Source of the DNA: Shewanella algidipiscicola | GTDB taxonomy: Bacteria; Pseudomonadota; Gammaproteobacteria; Enterobacterales; Shewanellaceae | Assembly: GCF_003605125.1 (NCBI RefSeq) | Contig: NZ_QPQT01000014.1 | Coordinates: forward strand, 59,623 to 123,622 | Reading direction: 5' to 3' | Length of the DNA stretch: 64,000 nucleotides | In this document: positions 8,901-18,427 of the stretch, in pieces | Numbering within the stretch: position 1 is the first letter of the stretch | Layout of the letters: every line of letters begins with the position of its first letter | Position numbers and translations under genes: made by a program | The notes under the pieces: generated by a model | Database searches by the model: none | What the model was told of the DNA's origin: nothing | What the model saw: only the letters and a program-made list of their open reading frames with translations

Positions 8901-9466
8901 TCGCTCCCTTATTTAACGCATATTTATCTACAGAGACCACCGTTGGTGTCGACCAATATCGTTGCTATAGCGTGGGACAGTTTTTGTGGTGCATCGATGT
9001 TGAGCGCCGTGAACGACTCATGTTGCTGCTGGCGAATCATAGCTACCGGGCTTACAAGATAATGATGGAGGAACTCGTCAAGGGCTATATGGATAGGCAC
9101 GTACAAGAGGGCGCTATCGATTTGGCGACGCGCCTAACCCTCGATAGCGACGACTATGAAGATGACGCCTATCTGATGCTAACTGATTGGTTATTAAGCC
9201 ATGATATTAAGCGTGAATTAATTGTGCTGTTTGCGATTAAAAACTATCACTCAGGCATGGGAGATCGCCTAGCGGCACTCGCCCGTGAAGGGACGCTCAA
9301 GCCGATATTGACTTATCTGCATGTGAGTAATCGCGCCGCCTTGGTGGATATCTTAGCCGAGCAAGCCGATGCGGCGACACTACTGACGATATTTAATGGC
9401 GATAAGTCACGTCAGGTGCGTGACCGCCTCGCCGCAGTGAGTCCCACTGCGACCGTCGCCATATAA
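5906..9466 (+). CDS. Very large cytoplasmic protein of unknown function (1186 aa)
   Basis: I do not recognise this protein. It has no signal peptide or membrane segment, so it is probably cytoplasmic. It is acidic, rich in Gln, Leu, Asp/Glu and His, and appears mostly helical, with many runs resembling helical-repeat solenoids (for example ALYMLAQQDAEDAVYLAQFF around residue 145). No ATP-binding, nuclease or other catalytic motif is evident. The start ATG is preceded by AAGG 8 bases upstream and by a plausible promoter, and it is followed by a hairpin, so it looks like a single-gene unit. Codon use looks like its neighbours, arguing against recent acquisition. A scaffold or repeat protein is only a guess. 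Confidence 0.8.
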   Translation: MDSFPKSQIIEFDRTSINSIEQALTEYQVRLDAHQAFNDGHFDIAFMDISCGHRQHLQLADTAHAALVIKALNLTPDGGYNLQDIVSEESSLYISEAILFGLALEHDALKPQLRRTAQAIVDYARYENDTSEMWVDDMRVFGAEALYMLAQQDAEDAVYLAQFFIPYWDDEHATGYEHMLLSLVKQHGWCEAMMKAFIWCDNTAFRFAFYGSHWEATSAQYEPLGVYLQQNPQHYPRFIELIKQRFAAQPMLAYCESEDLDSQNPILAIYQTLFPEFCSWEEDENDIELGRHFIHDSLENEAMDLQLQLQNELDGPLMVYAQSVYQQQQDERLYDARKEARQAEMGGIHMLTDFIATLDNGEAILEYVVLNKQPSVLDSLAPFDIWTHCKTHAPSLYDAMDDACWNRGSLENLRENLHEVLRYPANDLLEEEDTFVRVEFEHGLLSKAFVTPDKNSVDHVKSAHIMLRFIDIFYHLLGQQPLSSQLCEMLTGEGGYQAVMTTEAYFARYDPDPSSAPGELNKHEKHKLEQLINSFYDLDDPVTSTMLQQADQLFRQRACYDTNLWHEDNLGTDALKAYLLKQDSDKQINDSYTAALQAELTGVFKRALALLLERAEIQGQGHRKELGFTPAELEQVSHFFTADEAELSQQGIIELFDQHLHRDEVCRRSDLYFPKISDKQISYHCFKDYDDDYQRVAIICFWLKQLPIAQAHIAERLWQLLIAMAPMKMIRHISRLYSEHDYRLRFDNPLDEINFYEMLNHHGIAEDYTLAFQVEQSIYSSQRENDYLALVELMQATTLSAQADTSMMGARQRSQAQALLRGLDYTYQSHKLNFHQDVSLRFPELPFALDDDFRQCLRHFIALNIQSWENVIAHTFAASTLFFGFIGDTNDLPKKLRLPVKLHPQAEISQSRHCDNMSWINVTIAQRVGDELQLLVVDKASAAQEQFYFGGQLLILDSKVDASAVLHALHQLPDLTQRQHIIDNTLWSYLQGETPYEAIAPLFNAYLSTETTVGVDQYRCYSVGQFLWCIDVERRERLMLLLANHSYRAYKIMMEELVKGYMDRHVQEGAIDLATRLTLDSDDYEDDAYLMLTDWLLSHDIKRELIVLFAIKNYHSGMGDRLAALAREGTLKPILTYLHVSNRAALVDILAEQADAATLLTIFNGDKSRQVRDRLAAVSPTATVAI

Positions 9467-9548
9467 TATGCAGTCAGCACGCATATCCTGTGGCCACTGT
9501 GGTTAAAGATTCATGACCTTCAGGCTATGTGTTGTCGATAGATTCGCG

Positions 9549-9896
9549 TTAATCAAACCAAGCGGCGGTTTTTTCTGCCGCTTGGCTTTTGACATGGTCA
9601 TCGACATACAGACTTACCATGGTCAGCGCCGCGGCAAGCGCGCCTAAATCATCGGTAAAACCGACCAGAGGTGTCAGGTCGGGAATCGCATCGATTGGGG
9701 CAATAAAATACGCTAACGCACCAAAAATAATGGTCTTGGCCCATTTAGGGGTGTCGGGACGTTGCGCTGCATAATATAAACACAAGGCATTCTCTATCAC
9801 CTCACGCCCTGCTTGCTTGGCAAACTGTTTCACCTTTTGCCAAAAACTGGCGTCACTATAGGTGTCGCTGCCATCATTGGACGCATGTTTACTCAT
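9549..9896 (-). CDS. DUF1232 (YkvA-like) small membrane protein
   Basis: Small membrane-associated protein of the DUF1232 family; function unknown. I start it at ATG 9896 (115 aa) because AAGGAG lies 8 bases upstream. The family core is WAKTIIFGALAYFIAPIDAIPD followed by LVGFTDDLGALAAALTMV, with one or two hydrophobic helices near residues 55-100; the IxPIDxIPD motif is diagnostic. It is convergent with the 1186-aa gene and stands alone between it and ygiQ. Confidence 0.85.
   Translation of the reverse strand: MSKHASNDGSDTYSDASFWQKVKQFAKQAGREVIENALCLYYAAQRPDTPKWAKTIIFGALAYFIAPIDAIPDLTPLVGFTDDLGALAAALTMVSLYVDDHVKSQAAEKTAAWFD
9558..9590 (+). terminator. Rho-independent terminator overlapping a convergent gene
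   Basis: CCAAGCGGC / GCCGCTTGG (9558-9566, 9577-9585) followed by CTTTTG on the plus strand. It sits 91 bases after the 1186-aa gene and lies inside the last codons of the convergent DUF1232 gene. Confidence 0.5.
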
Positions 9897-9974
9897 GGAA
9901 AGCTCCTTAAAAAAATAGGGCAATATCGATGATATTCCCCTATTTTGATGCATTTGACTAGGTCTGTGACCTAA

Positions 9975-12287
9975 CTAGCGTTGATGCTTTGGCGTAGTAC
10001 CCCAACCATTTTTAACTGGCCGCTTAGCCCCTTTGCCTGCGCCTTGCCCTGCAGGAGCCGATTGGCCTGAACCACTTTTATGGGCCGAGGGCTTCCCCTT
10101 GGCTTTAGGTTTACCTGCGTTAGGCTTGCCCGCCTTATCCTTACTCTTACGCTCATCAAACTGATCGGCCGAGAAGCGAGTCACAGCTTTCTTTCCTGCT
10201 GGCGTCTTGCCCTTAGCCGGCTTAGCTCTAAAGCCTTGGCGCTCTTGGCGGGTTTCTACCGGCACTAAACAATGGGCGCCGCTACCGATCAACTTCTCTT
10301 TGCCCATGGCAATTAAGGCTTCACGGATCATTGGCCAGCCAGCAGGGTCATGGTAACGCAGCAAGGCTTTATGCAGCTTACGTTGACGACCGCCCTTGGG
10401 TACTTGGACGGTTTCGCTGGTATGTTTCACATTTTTAAGTGAATTGAGCTCTGTATGATAAATGGTGGTGGCGTTCGCCATCGGCGACGGATAAAAGTTT
10501 TGCACCTGATCGAGCTTAAATTTTTGCCCTTTAAGCCACAACGCCAAGTTCACCATATCTTCATCTGTGGTGCCTGGATGCGCCGAAATAAAATAGGGGA
10601 TCAAATACTGCTTCTTGCCCGCCTCAGCCGAATACTTATCAAACAGTTCTTTAAACTTGTCGTAAGTGCCCATGCCGGGTTTCATCATCTTATTGAGCGG
10701 CCCCTCTTCGGTATGCTCGGGGGCAATTTTAAGATAACCGCCCACATGATGACTGGCCAACTCTTTGACGTAGCGTGGATCTTCGGTGGCTAAGTCGTAA
10801 CGCACACCCGAAGCAATAAGCACTTTTTTAATGCCCGGCACGTCACGTGCCGCGCGATACAGATCGATCGTCGCCTGATGGTCGGTGTCCAGATGACCAC
10901 AAATGGCCGGGAACACACAGGATAAACGGCGACAGGTCTTTTCGGCTTTTTCGCTCTTACAGCCTAAGCGATACATGTTAGCCGTTGGCCCACCCAAGTC
11001 AGATATCACCCCAGTAAAACCGGGCACCTTCTGCTGAATATCTTTGATCTCTTTAATAATAGAGTCTTGCGAGCGGCTCTGAATAATTCGCCCTTCATGC
11101 TCAGTAATAGAGCAGAACGAGCAGCCACCAAAGCAACCACGCATAATATTAATCGAGGTCTTGATCATGTCATAAGCGGGGATCTTGGCATCGCCATAGA
11201 CAGGATGCGGTACCCGTTGATAGGGCAGATCAAATACGCCATCCATCTCATCGGTGTTTAATGGCCATGCTGGCGGATTGACCCAAATCGCGCGCTCGGC
11301 GTGAGTCTGAAATAGGGCACGGGCACAACCGGGATTTTGCTCTTGATGCAAAATACGTGATGCATGAGCATAGAGATACTTATCTTCGGCCACTTTTTCA
11401 TAGCTAGGTAACAACACATAGGTATTTTCCCAAGGCTTAGGCCGAGGTGGCTGCACTGAAATAGCCTTGGGCGCATCGTTGTCGAACACCTTAACATCGC
11501 TCGGCCCTGACAGATTTTGACAGCCCACATCGTCGGCACCATAAGGATTAGGAATAGGATCGATTTTATGCAACTGATCTATCTTGCGTGAATCCATGCC
11601 CTTCCAACCCGGCAGTGGCTCCTTACGAATCACTGTGGTGCCTCGCACATCATGGATCTCACTAATAGGCTCACCCGCCGCCATGCGGTGCGACAACTCA
11701 ACCAGCGGACGTTCGGCGTTGCCGTAGACTAAGATATCGGCCTTGGCATCGAGAATGACTGAGCGGCGCACTTTATCTGACCAATAGTCATAATGGGCGA
11801 TACGGCGCAAGCTCGCCTCGATGCCACCAATGACGACAGGCACTTGCTTAAAGGCTTCTTTGCAGCGCTGGGTATAAACGGTGACGGCGCGATCGGGGCG
11901 CTTACCGCCAATATTTCCTGCGGTATAGGCATCATCATGACGCAGGCGACGCTCGGCAGTGTAACGGTTGATCATCGAGTCCATGTTGCCTGCAGTCACG
12001 CCGAAATAGAGGTTAGGCTTGCCTAACTTCATGAAGTCATTTTTATTCGACCAATCAGGCTGGGAGATAATGCCAACGCGAAATCCCTGCGCCTCAAGCA
12101 TACGGCCGATAACGGCCATACCAAAGCTGGGGTGATCCACATAGGCATCACCTGTGACAATAATAATGTCACATGAATCCCAGCCCAGTTTATCCATCTC
12201 TTTGCGAGACATAGGCAAAAAAGGTGCCGCCGGTTCGGTACGGCCCAAATACTTGGGATGTGTAAATAACGTGGATTCAACCTGCAT
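9975..12287 (-). CDS. ygiQ: YgiQ family radical SAM protein
   Basis: Radical S-adenosylmethionine enzyme of the YgiQ/UPF0313 family; its substrate is not established. The 770 aa have an N-terminal B12-binding-like region ([19 protein letters not shown], about residues 36-54) with DUF-type N-terminal domain and a radical SAM domain with the cluster ligands in GCFGGCSFC (C-x3-C-x2-C) around residue 385. The core ends near residue 690; a lysine/glycine/proline/alanine-rich low-complexity tail of roughly 80 residues follows, likely disordered and RNA- or acid-binding in character. Single gene, no close partner on the same strand. Confidence 0.93.
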   Translation of the reverse strand: MQVESTLFTHPKYLGRTEPAAPFLPMSRKEMDKLGWDSCDIIIVTGDAYVDHPSFGMAVIGRMLEAQGFRVGIISQPDWSNKNDFMKLGKPNLYFGVTAGNMDSMINRYTAERRLRHDDAYTAGNIGGKRPDRAVTVYTQRCKEAFKQVPVVIGGIEASLRRIAHYDYWSDKVRRSVILDAKADILVYGNAERPLVELSHRMAAGEPISEIHDVRGTTVIRKEPLPGWKGMDSRKIDQLHKIDPIPNPYGADDVGCQNLSGPSDVKVFDNDAPKAISVQPPRPKPWENTYVLLPSYEKVAEDKYLYAHASRILHQEQNPGCARALFQTHAERAIWVNPPAWPLNTDEMDGVFDLPYQRVPHPVYGDAKIPAYDMIKTSINIMRGCFGGCSFCSITEHEGRIIQSRSQDSIIKEIKDIQQKVPGFTGVISDLGGPTANMYRLGCKSEKAEKTCRRLSCVFPAICGHLDTDHQATIDLYRAARDVPGIKKVLIASGVRYDLATEDPRYVKELASHHVGGYLKIAPEHTEEGPLNKMMKPGMGTYDKFKELFDKYSAEAGKKQYLIPYFISAHPGTTDEDMVNLALWLKGQKFKLDQVQNFYPSPMANATTIYHTELNSLKNVKHTSETVQVPKGGRQRKLHKALLRYHDPAGWPMIREALIAMGKEKLIGSGAHCLVPVETRQERQGFRAKPAKGKTPAGKKAVTRFSADQFDERKSKDKAGKPNAGKPKAKGKPSAHKSGSGQSAPAGQGAGKGAKRPVKNGWGTTPKHQR

Positions 12288-12474
12288 GAATAATACTGCC
12301 TAACTATCAAACCAATAAATAAGTGTAGTCACTTAGGGAGGTGCCCCAATTGACCTTGTCATTTGCGCCAATTACAGCAATGATGCAACGCTCGCGGCGC
12401 AACATCAAAAAGGACGCGGAGTATAACAGCTCCCCCCTCATTATTGCGACCAAAAAAGCAGCAATCTGGTAATA

Positions 12475-12873
12475 TTATGCGCCGATAATAAAATAGCCAA
12501 TATTAACCACAGATAGCGTAAGGATAACGATCCAGGTCAATAACACTCCCCAAAACCGCCCAACATGATACCCCCCTTGCCCCAAGGTTAACCCTAGCGC
12601 ATGCAGTACTCTGGCAAGCAGCCAAATTAGCCCTAAAAGATGCAAATAACCATGAGGCAACCCGTTCAGTTCAGCCACCAGCAATAAGATAAGCGCCATA
12701 GGCGCATGCTCAATCAGATTACCATGTACTCGGTTGGCAAGCCGCAATGTGGGCTGGTCATCTACCCCTAAACCAACCTTTAAACGCCGCCTTAACTTCA
12801 CCACACGCAGCGCAAAATAGACCGCCATGATGGCGGTTAATCCGATATATAAACTGGATACTGTGACCGACAT
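12475..12873 (-). CDS. MAPEG family membrane protein (YecN-like)
   Basis: Inner-membrane protein of the MAPEG superfamily (membrane-associated proteins of eicosanoid and glutathione metabolism). The 132 aa have four hydrophobic helices (about 3-23, 55-72, 75-98, 108-130) and the bacterial family signature NRVHGNLIEHAPMALILL followed by LLGLIWLLARVLHALG. AAGGAG lies 6 bases before the ATG. Bacterial relatives are putative glutathione-linked enzymes, but the activity here is not known. Confidence 0.85.
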   Translation of the reverse strand: MSVTVSSLYIGLTAIMAVYFALRVVKLRRRLKVGLGVDDQPTLRLANRVHGNLIEHAPMALILLLVAELNGLPHGYLHLLGLIWLLARVLHALGLTLGQGGYHVGRFWGVLLTWIVILTLSVVNIGYFIIGA

Positions 12874-13044
12874 TGTCTCTCCTTGATGCTGTGGTTGACA
12901 CTGTTATCGCGCCACAGCTGTTTTACGAGTAAGTTGCTGAACGCAGCAATTGTAAACCCAAGGTTAACATTAGATGACCCATACAGGTGATGCGCGTTAA
13001 AAAAACACCAAGCCGTTAACCTTTTTAACTTAAGATAGGGTAAG

Positions 13045-14316
13045 ATGCGCTCGCTCGAGCACTCCCCATCAGCTTTATCATCACGGAACACGCAATTGGA
13101 TAGCGAAGAATTTATAGAGAAGCGCAAGTTTATCATTAAGTTAGGTAAGTATTTGCATAAATTTGGCACCCCTGCTTACCGCTTAGAATCTCACCTTCAG
13201 ACCATCTCTAAATTATTAGGCATTGAGGGATATTTCCTGATATCACCGACGTCGATGACCTTTGTGTTACAGCATGATGCCGACCAAGAATATAACCATG
13301 TGGCCCGAGTCAAGCCTGGCGATCTCGATTTAGGCTCGCTAGCGCGAACCGATGAGCTGGTTGGCGAGCTCGTTTCCGGTCAGCGCACCTTGCAAGAGGC
13401 CACCGAAAGACTCGAAGAGATTGCTAACAAACCCAGCCCTTACGGCACCCTATTGACCTTATTGGCCTTTGGGTGCTCGGCAGGCGCCTTTGCCATGCTA
13501 ATGGGCACCAGTTGGCATGACGTATTTTGGTCGGCCACCTTAGGCGTTATGGTGTATGGCCTTGTTTACCGCGCCGAGCACTCGACACGTATTGCCGAAG
13601 CCCTAGAACCCTTGGCGGCCATCTTGTGTGCCATCGTCGCCTGCGGCATCGCCTATTTCGACCCTTTCATTAATATTCCGGTGGTGATTCTCTCCGGCAT
13701 TATTATCTTTGTCCCCGGGCTGGCGTTAACACTGGGCTTAGCCGAATTGGCGGCGCGGGATTTAATTTCGGGCACCGCGCGGATCATGGACGCGTGCATG
13801 CTGCTGTTTAAGCTCTATTTTGGCGCCATCTTTGGCATGGTGATTGGCTCGGCAATTTTTGGTGAAACCATCTATTTCGAACCCGATCCCTTGCCTCGCT
13901 GGGCCATTTGGTCAGCGGTCCCCATCTTGTCCATGGCATTGGTTATCATCTTCAAGGCACGTTTAAAAGATGCCGCTTGGGGGGTGTTTGCCGGTATTAT
14001 CGCCTTCTTTTCGGCCATGCTTGCGGGGATCTATTTAGGTGAATCTATCGGCATCTTTTTTGGCGCCTTGGCGGTCGGGATCTATTCCAACTTATATGCT
14101 CGTTGGATGAAGGCTCCCGCCTCCATTGCCCTACTGCAGGGGATCGTTATCTTGGTGCCGGGCAGTAAAACCTATATTGGTCTCAATACCCTCATATTGG
14201 GTGAAACCATGCTTAACCAATCGCATATTGGCTCGCAAATTTTCTTAATTTTTATGTCACTGATCGCCGGACTCATATTTGCCAACGTCGCTGTACCACC
14301 GCGCGGAACCCTATAA
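13045..14316 (+). CDS. Threonine/serine exporter family protein (fused YjjP-YjjB type)
   Basis: Inner-membrane exporter of the ThrE family. The N-terminal cytoplasmic part (about 1-120) carries KFIIKLGKYLHKFGTPAYRLE and SPTSMTFV, typical of ThrE domain 1; about ten membrane helices follow from residue 130, including NIPVVILSGIIIFVPGLALTLGLAELAARDLISGTARI. The C-terminal third (about 280-423) corresponds to the YjjB/DUF3815 half, ending with LLQGIVILVPGSKTYIGLN. E. coli splits these halves into yjjP and yjjB, whose products export succinate; Corynebacterium ThrE is a single chain exporting threonine. The substrate here is unknown. Confidence 0.87.
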   Translation: MRSLEHSPSALSSRNTQLDSEEFIEKRKFIIKLGKYLHKFGTPAYRLESHLQTISKLLGIEGYFLISPTSMTFVLQHDADQEYNHVARVKPGDLDLGSLARTDELVGELVSGQRTLQEATERLEEIANKPSPYGTLLTLLAFGCSAGAFAMLMGTSWHDVFWSATLGVMVYGLVYRAEHSTRIAEALEPLAAILCAIVACGIAYFDPFINIPVVILSGIIIFVPGLALTLGLAELAARDLISGTARIMDACMLLFKLYFGAIFGMVIGSAIFGETIYFEPDPLPRWAIWSAVPILSMALVIIFKARLKDAAWGVFAGIIAFFSAMLAGIYLGESIGIFFGALAVGIYSNLYARWMKAPASIALLQGIVILVPGSKTYIGLNTLILGETMLNQSHIGSQIFLIFMSLIAGLIFANVAVPPRGTL

Positions 14317-14493
14317 TCTACGCACTATGCTGATGCAATACGGCGCATGCATCAGCATTTGCGTAAATAAAATCATTACCTTATTTCAATTCCCAGCTTG
14401 ACTAATACTGACACTGGGTGTGTTATTTAAATGTATCTTTATTGTAAGTCATGGGTACTTTGATCATCACATAACAATAAGGTGGGTCGCTCC

Positions 14494-16173
14494 ATGCCAT
14501 ATGTCGCTCGCTATCTCGCGCTATTAAGTTACCTGCTGCTAGCCCCACTGCATGCGGCGACCTCCCCTGAGCCGACATCTGCGCCAATGAATACCCAAGC
14601 AGGATTAGCCAACACAGCACAAACTGATCTCCAAACGGTAAAAACCCCGATCAACAATATCGTTGTCGTCAGCCATGCTATCTTCGATGAGTCCGATCCC
14701 GAGGCTTTTTTTATTCACCGCTGGGCCAACTTTCTGCACATCAATACGCGCGAGTCGACCATACTCAGCAAGCTCAGCTTCGACGCTGCCGATCAGGTGT
14801 CACAACAAGATATTGAAGAAGCGCAGCGCATCTTAAGGTACGAGCCTTACATCCGCGATGCCCAGATAACATTTGCGCAGCCCGATCCCGATGCGGATCC
14901 AACTGGCCCAGGAAAAACAGTATTAGTGGAAACGTGGGATAATTGGTCGCTACTGCCCACGTTTAGCGCCGGCAGAAGCGGCGGTGACAGTAAGCTTGCT
15001 ATCGGTATTAAAGAAGATAACTTACTCGGTTACGGTATTCGTACTCGATTGAAATATAAAACCAGTACCGATCGCAGCGGCTACCAACTGGCCTTTCAAG
15101 CGCCCATGGATAACTGGGTAAAGCGCGCCACCCTCTCTGTCAACTTTTACGACAACAGCGATGGTGAGGCGGCCATGGTTGATTTTACCAAGCCATTTTA
15201 TACCCTAGATGATACCAACATGTACTCAGGCCAGTATATCAATGATTTACGAACCGATACCCTGCGCCAAAATGGGAACGATGTGAATCAATTTGAGCAC
15301 CAGATCAATTTCAATAATGTCCAGTATGGTTGGCGCCTAAACAAGGAAAATGACTGGCGTTCTCGTGTGCTGGTGGGGGTCACCCAAGATCAACATAGCT
15401 TTGAGCATATCGCCGAATTTACCGATGCGCCGCTGCCACAAGACAGAGATTACCTCTATCCCTGGATAGGCTATCACTACCTGCAAGATGACTTTAAGGT
15501 GCTCAATAATGTTTACCTTATCAACTATAACGAAGACATTAATCTCGGTTGGCAACATTATGTCAGTCTTGGTATCGAGACCCAAGACACCGATGACAGC
15601 TCCCCAGTTGGCTACCACATCAACTGGCGATCATCTCGGGGTTACCAAAGCGATGCTCAACTACTGCTGATGAACATCGATGGCGAAGGCGTGTTTGCCA
15701 CCAGCCAACCCGACTATTTTAAGGTGAGTACGACAGCGGAATATTTTTATCAGATGTCGCCTAAGTGGACCGCTTACGCCAAAATGCGCCTGAGCGCATC
15801 ACAAAATAACTATCTAGATCAAACATTTGCCCTAGGTGACAACACTGGAGTGCGTGGCTACCCAAATGATTACCAGCATGGCGATAATCAATGGTTGTTG
15901 ACCGCCGAAATTCGTAACTATCCCAATATTAATCTGTATCAACTGGCCGAACTGGGCTGGGCGGTGTTTAGTGATTATGGTCATGCCACTGGCGGAACCG
16001 ACCAAGATAATGAAGAGTCCGGCCCCATAGGGAGCTTTGGCATTGGTGCCCGCATTTACTCGTCGCGATCCAGTTACGGCAGTGTGGCTCATATCGATTT
16101 ATCAGTGCCCTTTACCAGTGGCGCCGACGTCAACAGTTGGGAATGGCGCTTTCAAGTAAAACAGCACTTTTAA
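14494..16173 (+). CDS. Outer-membrane POTRA/D15-like beta-barrel protein
   Basis: Outer-membrane barrel of the surface-antigen D15 (BamA/TamA) type. I start it at ATG 14494 (559 aa) since AAGGTGGG lies 7 bases upstream; GTG 14482 is in frame. A signal peptide ends near LHA-AT (residue 22). A single POTRA-like segment (about 95-150: ILRYEPYIRDAQITFAQ then KTVLVETWDNWSLLPTF) precedes the barrel, which contains DNTGVRGYPNDYQHGDNQW, like the RGY motif of D15 proteins, and ends in a consensus C-terminal phenylalanine (WEWRFQVKQHF). No partner gene suggests its cargo or substrate. Confidence 0.82.
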   Translation: MPYVARYLALLSYLLLAPLHAATSPEPTSAPMNTQAGLANTAQTDLQTVKTPINNIVVVSHAIFDESDPEAFFIHRWANFLHINTRESTILSKLSFDAADQVSQQDIEEAQRILRYEPYIRDAQITFAQPDPDADPTGPGKTVLVETWDNWSLLPTFSAGRSGGDSKLAIGIKEDNLLGYGIRTRLKYKTSTDRSGYQLAFQAPMDNWVKRATLSVNFYDNSDGEAAMVDFTKPFYTLDDTNMYSGQYINDLRTDTLRQNGNDVNQFEHQINFNNVQYGWRLNKENDWRSRVLVGVTQDQHSFEHIAEFTDAPLPQDRDYLYPWIGYHYLQDDFKVLNNVYLINYNEDINLGWQHYVSLGIETQDTDDSSPVGYHINWRSSRGYQSDAQLLLMNIDGEGVFATSQPDYFKVSTTAEYFYQMSPKWTAYAKMRLSASQNNYLDQTFALGDNTGVRGYPNDYQHGDNQWLLTAEIRNYPNINLYQLAELGWAVFSDYGHATGGTDQDNEESGPIGSFGIGARIYSSRSSYGSVAHIDLSVPFTSGADVNSWEWRFQVKQHF

Positions 16174-16276
16174 CGGCTAAAGGCAACGCCAGCGTATAAA
16201 CCTTCAAGGTGATTGCCATAACGATGTGATAAATAGCGACGTTATCACCAAAGCGACATGACTACGATAGCGCCCC

Positions 16277-18124
16277 CTACAGTGGCCACACCATAAGCAG
16301 TAACGGTAAGCTTATCGCCACGACTAACAGCTCTAGCGGCAATCCCATTTTCCAATAATCACCAAAGCGAAATCCCCCCGGCCCTAGGATTAAGGTGTTA
16401 TTTTGATGCCCAATCGGGGTCAAAAAAGCACACGAGGCGCCGATAGCGACCGACATCAAAAAGGAATCCGGATTCACCCCTAGCTGGCTGGCGGTACTGA
16501 TGGCAATGGGGCACATTACCGCAGCCGTGGCCGCGTTATTCATAAAGTCCGACAGGCTCATAGTGATAACCAGTATCAAACCCAAGGCAACGACTGGATG
16601 ACCCTGTGCAAAATTATCGAGCAACGCCTTAGCGAGCAGATCGGCCGCACCAGTCGATGCGGTGACACTTGCAACAGGAATAAGCGCCCCAAGCAAGACG
16701 ATAACCGACCAATCAACCGCATCGTAGGCGCTCTGCAGCGGTACTATGTTCAGCGCCATATAGGCTAGTACGCCCAAAGCAAACGAGATAGCCGTTGGGA
16801 TTAAGCCCGTTGCCGCGCCAGTGACAGCCAACACCATAATAAACAATGCCAGCATGACTCTTTTGGTCACTATGATCCCAATCGCACGCTGAGCTAAGGG
16901 CATGCAACCTAAACTAGCGGCAAAATCACTTATCGCTTCGAGTTCTCCCTGCATCAGCAACACATCGCCCGCTTCGATGCGCGTTAATCGTAACCGCTTT
17001 ATCGAACGCCGCCCCCGCCGAGAAATCGCCAGTAAATTAACGCCATAGCGTCCTCTTATCTGCAGCCCCTTTGCGGTTCTGCCACTGATGGCCGATCGCG
17101 GCATCACCACTAATTCCTGCAACACTATTTCATCCGATTCTGACTCTTTTTTTACCTCAGCAGGGGCTTCGTCGGCGCTGTCAACTTCGGCCGATTCAGA
17201 CTGATTTGTCTTATCGACCTTAGGCGGTATGCGATCTTCCACTAATTTAAATTCAAACTTGGACAACACCTGTGACAGCGACTCAGGCTCGGCCTCGATA
17301 ATCAGAATATCGCCAGCACGTAAAATTCTCGACTGACTCGGTGCAGACACCCTAAATGCATTGCGAACCAAGCCCACGACCTGAGCATCGGTCTCATCCA
17401 TCTCATGATCAATTTGGCGTAAAGATTTACCCAGCGACTGACTGCCCTCTTCAACCCGCACCTCAGCAAGATAGGTCCCTGTGTCGAAACTGCTGCCAGC
17501 CGCCTGTTTGCGCGATGGCACCAAACGCCAACCAATAAGCGCCACAAACACTACGCCCACCACCGCCACGGTTAACCCTACTGGTGTAAAGTCAAACATG
17601 GCAAAACCTTGGGAACCTGTCTCGGCGCGAAAGCCAGACACTATGATGTTAGGTGGCGTACCGACGAGGGTCGTCATGCCCCCTAAAATCGTACCAAAAG
17701 CCAGTGGCATCAACACTCGTCCCGGTGGCAGTGATAACTTAGTGGCCACTTGTATGGCCACCGGCATCAACAACGCCATCGCGCCGACATTATTCATAAA
17801 AGCACTGAACAAGGCGCCTATGCTCATAAGTACAGTGATCATCACTGTGGGGCTGTCGCTGGAGGGCAACATTTTTTGCATCATGGCATCCACCGCACCA
17901 GAGAGCTGCAGCCCTTTACTTAACACCAACACGCAAGCCACAGTGATCACCGCTGGATGACCAAAACCTAAAAAAGCTTCTTCAGGGCGGAGTAAACCCA
18001 GTAACACACATCCAAGCAACGCCGCCATTGCCACCAGATCATGCCGCCAACGCCCCCAGATAAATAGGATAACGGTTACGGCAAGGACAAGAAAAATCAG
18101 CATCTGTGGCTGGGTCATACACAT
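16277..18124 (-). CDS. SLC13/DASS-type permease with two RCK (TrkA_C) domains
   Basis: Inner-membrane anion/dicarboxylate/sulfate-type transporter of the SLC13 (CitT/ArsB-like) superfamily. The 615 aa have an N-terminal membrane half (about 1-195), a cytoplasmic insert (about 210-405) with two TrkA_C-like domains (LAEVRVEEGSQSLGKSLRQI and LQELVVMPRSAISGRTAKGLQIR) joined by an acidic, low-complexity linker, and a second membrane half to the C-terminus. Repeated FMNN(V/A)GA-AL and FMNNAATAAVMCPIA motifs mark the two transport half-sites. ATG 18118 is an alternative start six bases inside. Related proteins transport sulfate or dicarboxylates; the substrate here cannot be read from sequence. Confidence 0.88.
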   Translation of the reverse strand: MCMTQPQMLIFLVLAVTVILFIWGRWRHDLVAMAALLGCVLLGLLRPEEAFLGFGHPAVITVACVLVLSKGLQLSGAVDAMMQKMLPSSDSPTVMITVLMSIGALFSAFMNNVGAMALLMPVAIQVATKLSLPPGRVLMPLAFGTILGGMTTLVGTPPNIIVSGFRAETGSQGFAMFDFTPVGLTVAVVGVVFVALIGWRLVPSRKQAAGSSFDTGTYLAEVRVEEGSQSLGKSLRQIDHEMDETDAQVVGLVRNAFRVSAPSQSRILRAGDILIIEAEPESLSQVLSKFEFKLVEDRIPPKVDKTNQSESAEVDSADEAPAEVKKESESDEIVLQELVVMPRSAISGRTAKGLQIRGRYGVNLLAISRRGRRSIKRLRLTRIEAGDVLLMQGELEAISDFAASLGCMPLAQRAIGIIVTKRVMLALFIMVLAVTGAATGLIPTAISFALGVLAYMALNIVPLQSAYDAVDWSVIVLLGALIPVASVTASTGAADLLAKALLDNFAQGHPVVALGLILVITMSLSDFMNNAATAAVMCPIAISTASQLGVNPDSFLMSVAIGASCAFLTPIGHQNNTLILGPGGFRFGDYWKMGLPLELLVVAISLPLLLMVWPL

Positions 18125-18427
18125 GGCCTACATAATTTTTTAGGTAGCTCAATAACAGTTGATATTCCTACTTTTAGCAAGCCTGAGTGTTCACAAAAAC
18201 AACCTAACCCAAGGCGCCCACACACCAGCAAACATTGTGTTGCATCATGGTTCTAGCGGCTTTTAACCTGTCTCTCATGGGGTATGAGACAAGCGTGTCA
18301 TTGAGAGGCGCTAAACCATTGTTATGTCATTGCACCAGCGACCTAAGCCAGATTAATACCTACTGAGGGGGCAAACCGGTCTGTTTGGCATAATACTCTA
18401 GAAACAACTCACCCCTGACTCGCAAGT
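18125..18427. other. Intergenic region between the divergent permease and redox operon
   Basis: About 300 bases without a convincing gene. It contains a small imperfect hairpin around 18269-18292 (TGTCTCTCAT...ATGAGACA) and must hold the permease promoter. Apart from the operator described next, I see no other feature. Confidence 0.5.

Noticed and set aside
17481..17960. Open frame of about 159 codons antisense to the SLC13 permease
   Set aside because: Proline/threonine-rich translation without recognisable domain; it mirrors the codon structure of the real gene on the other strand.
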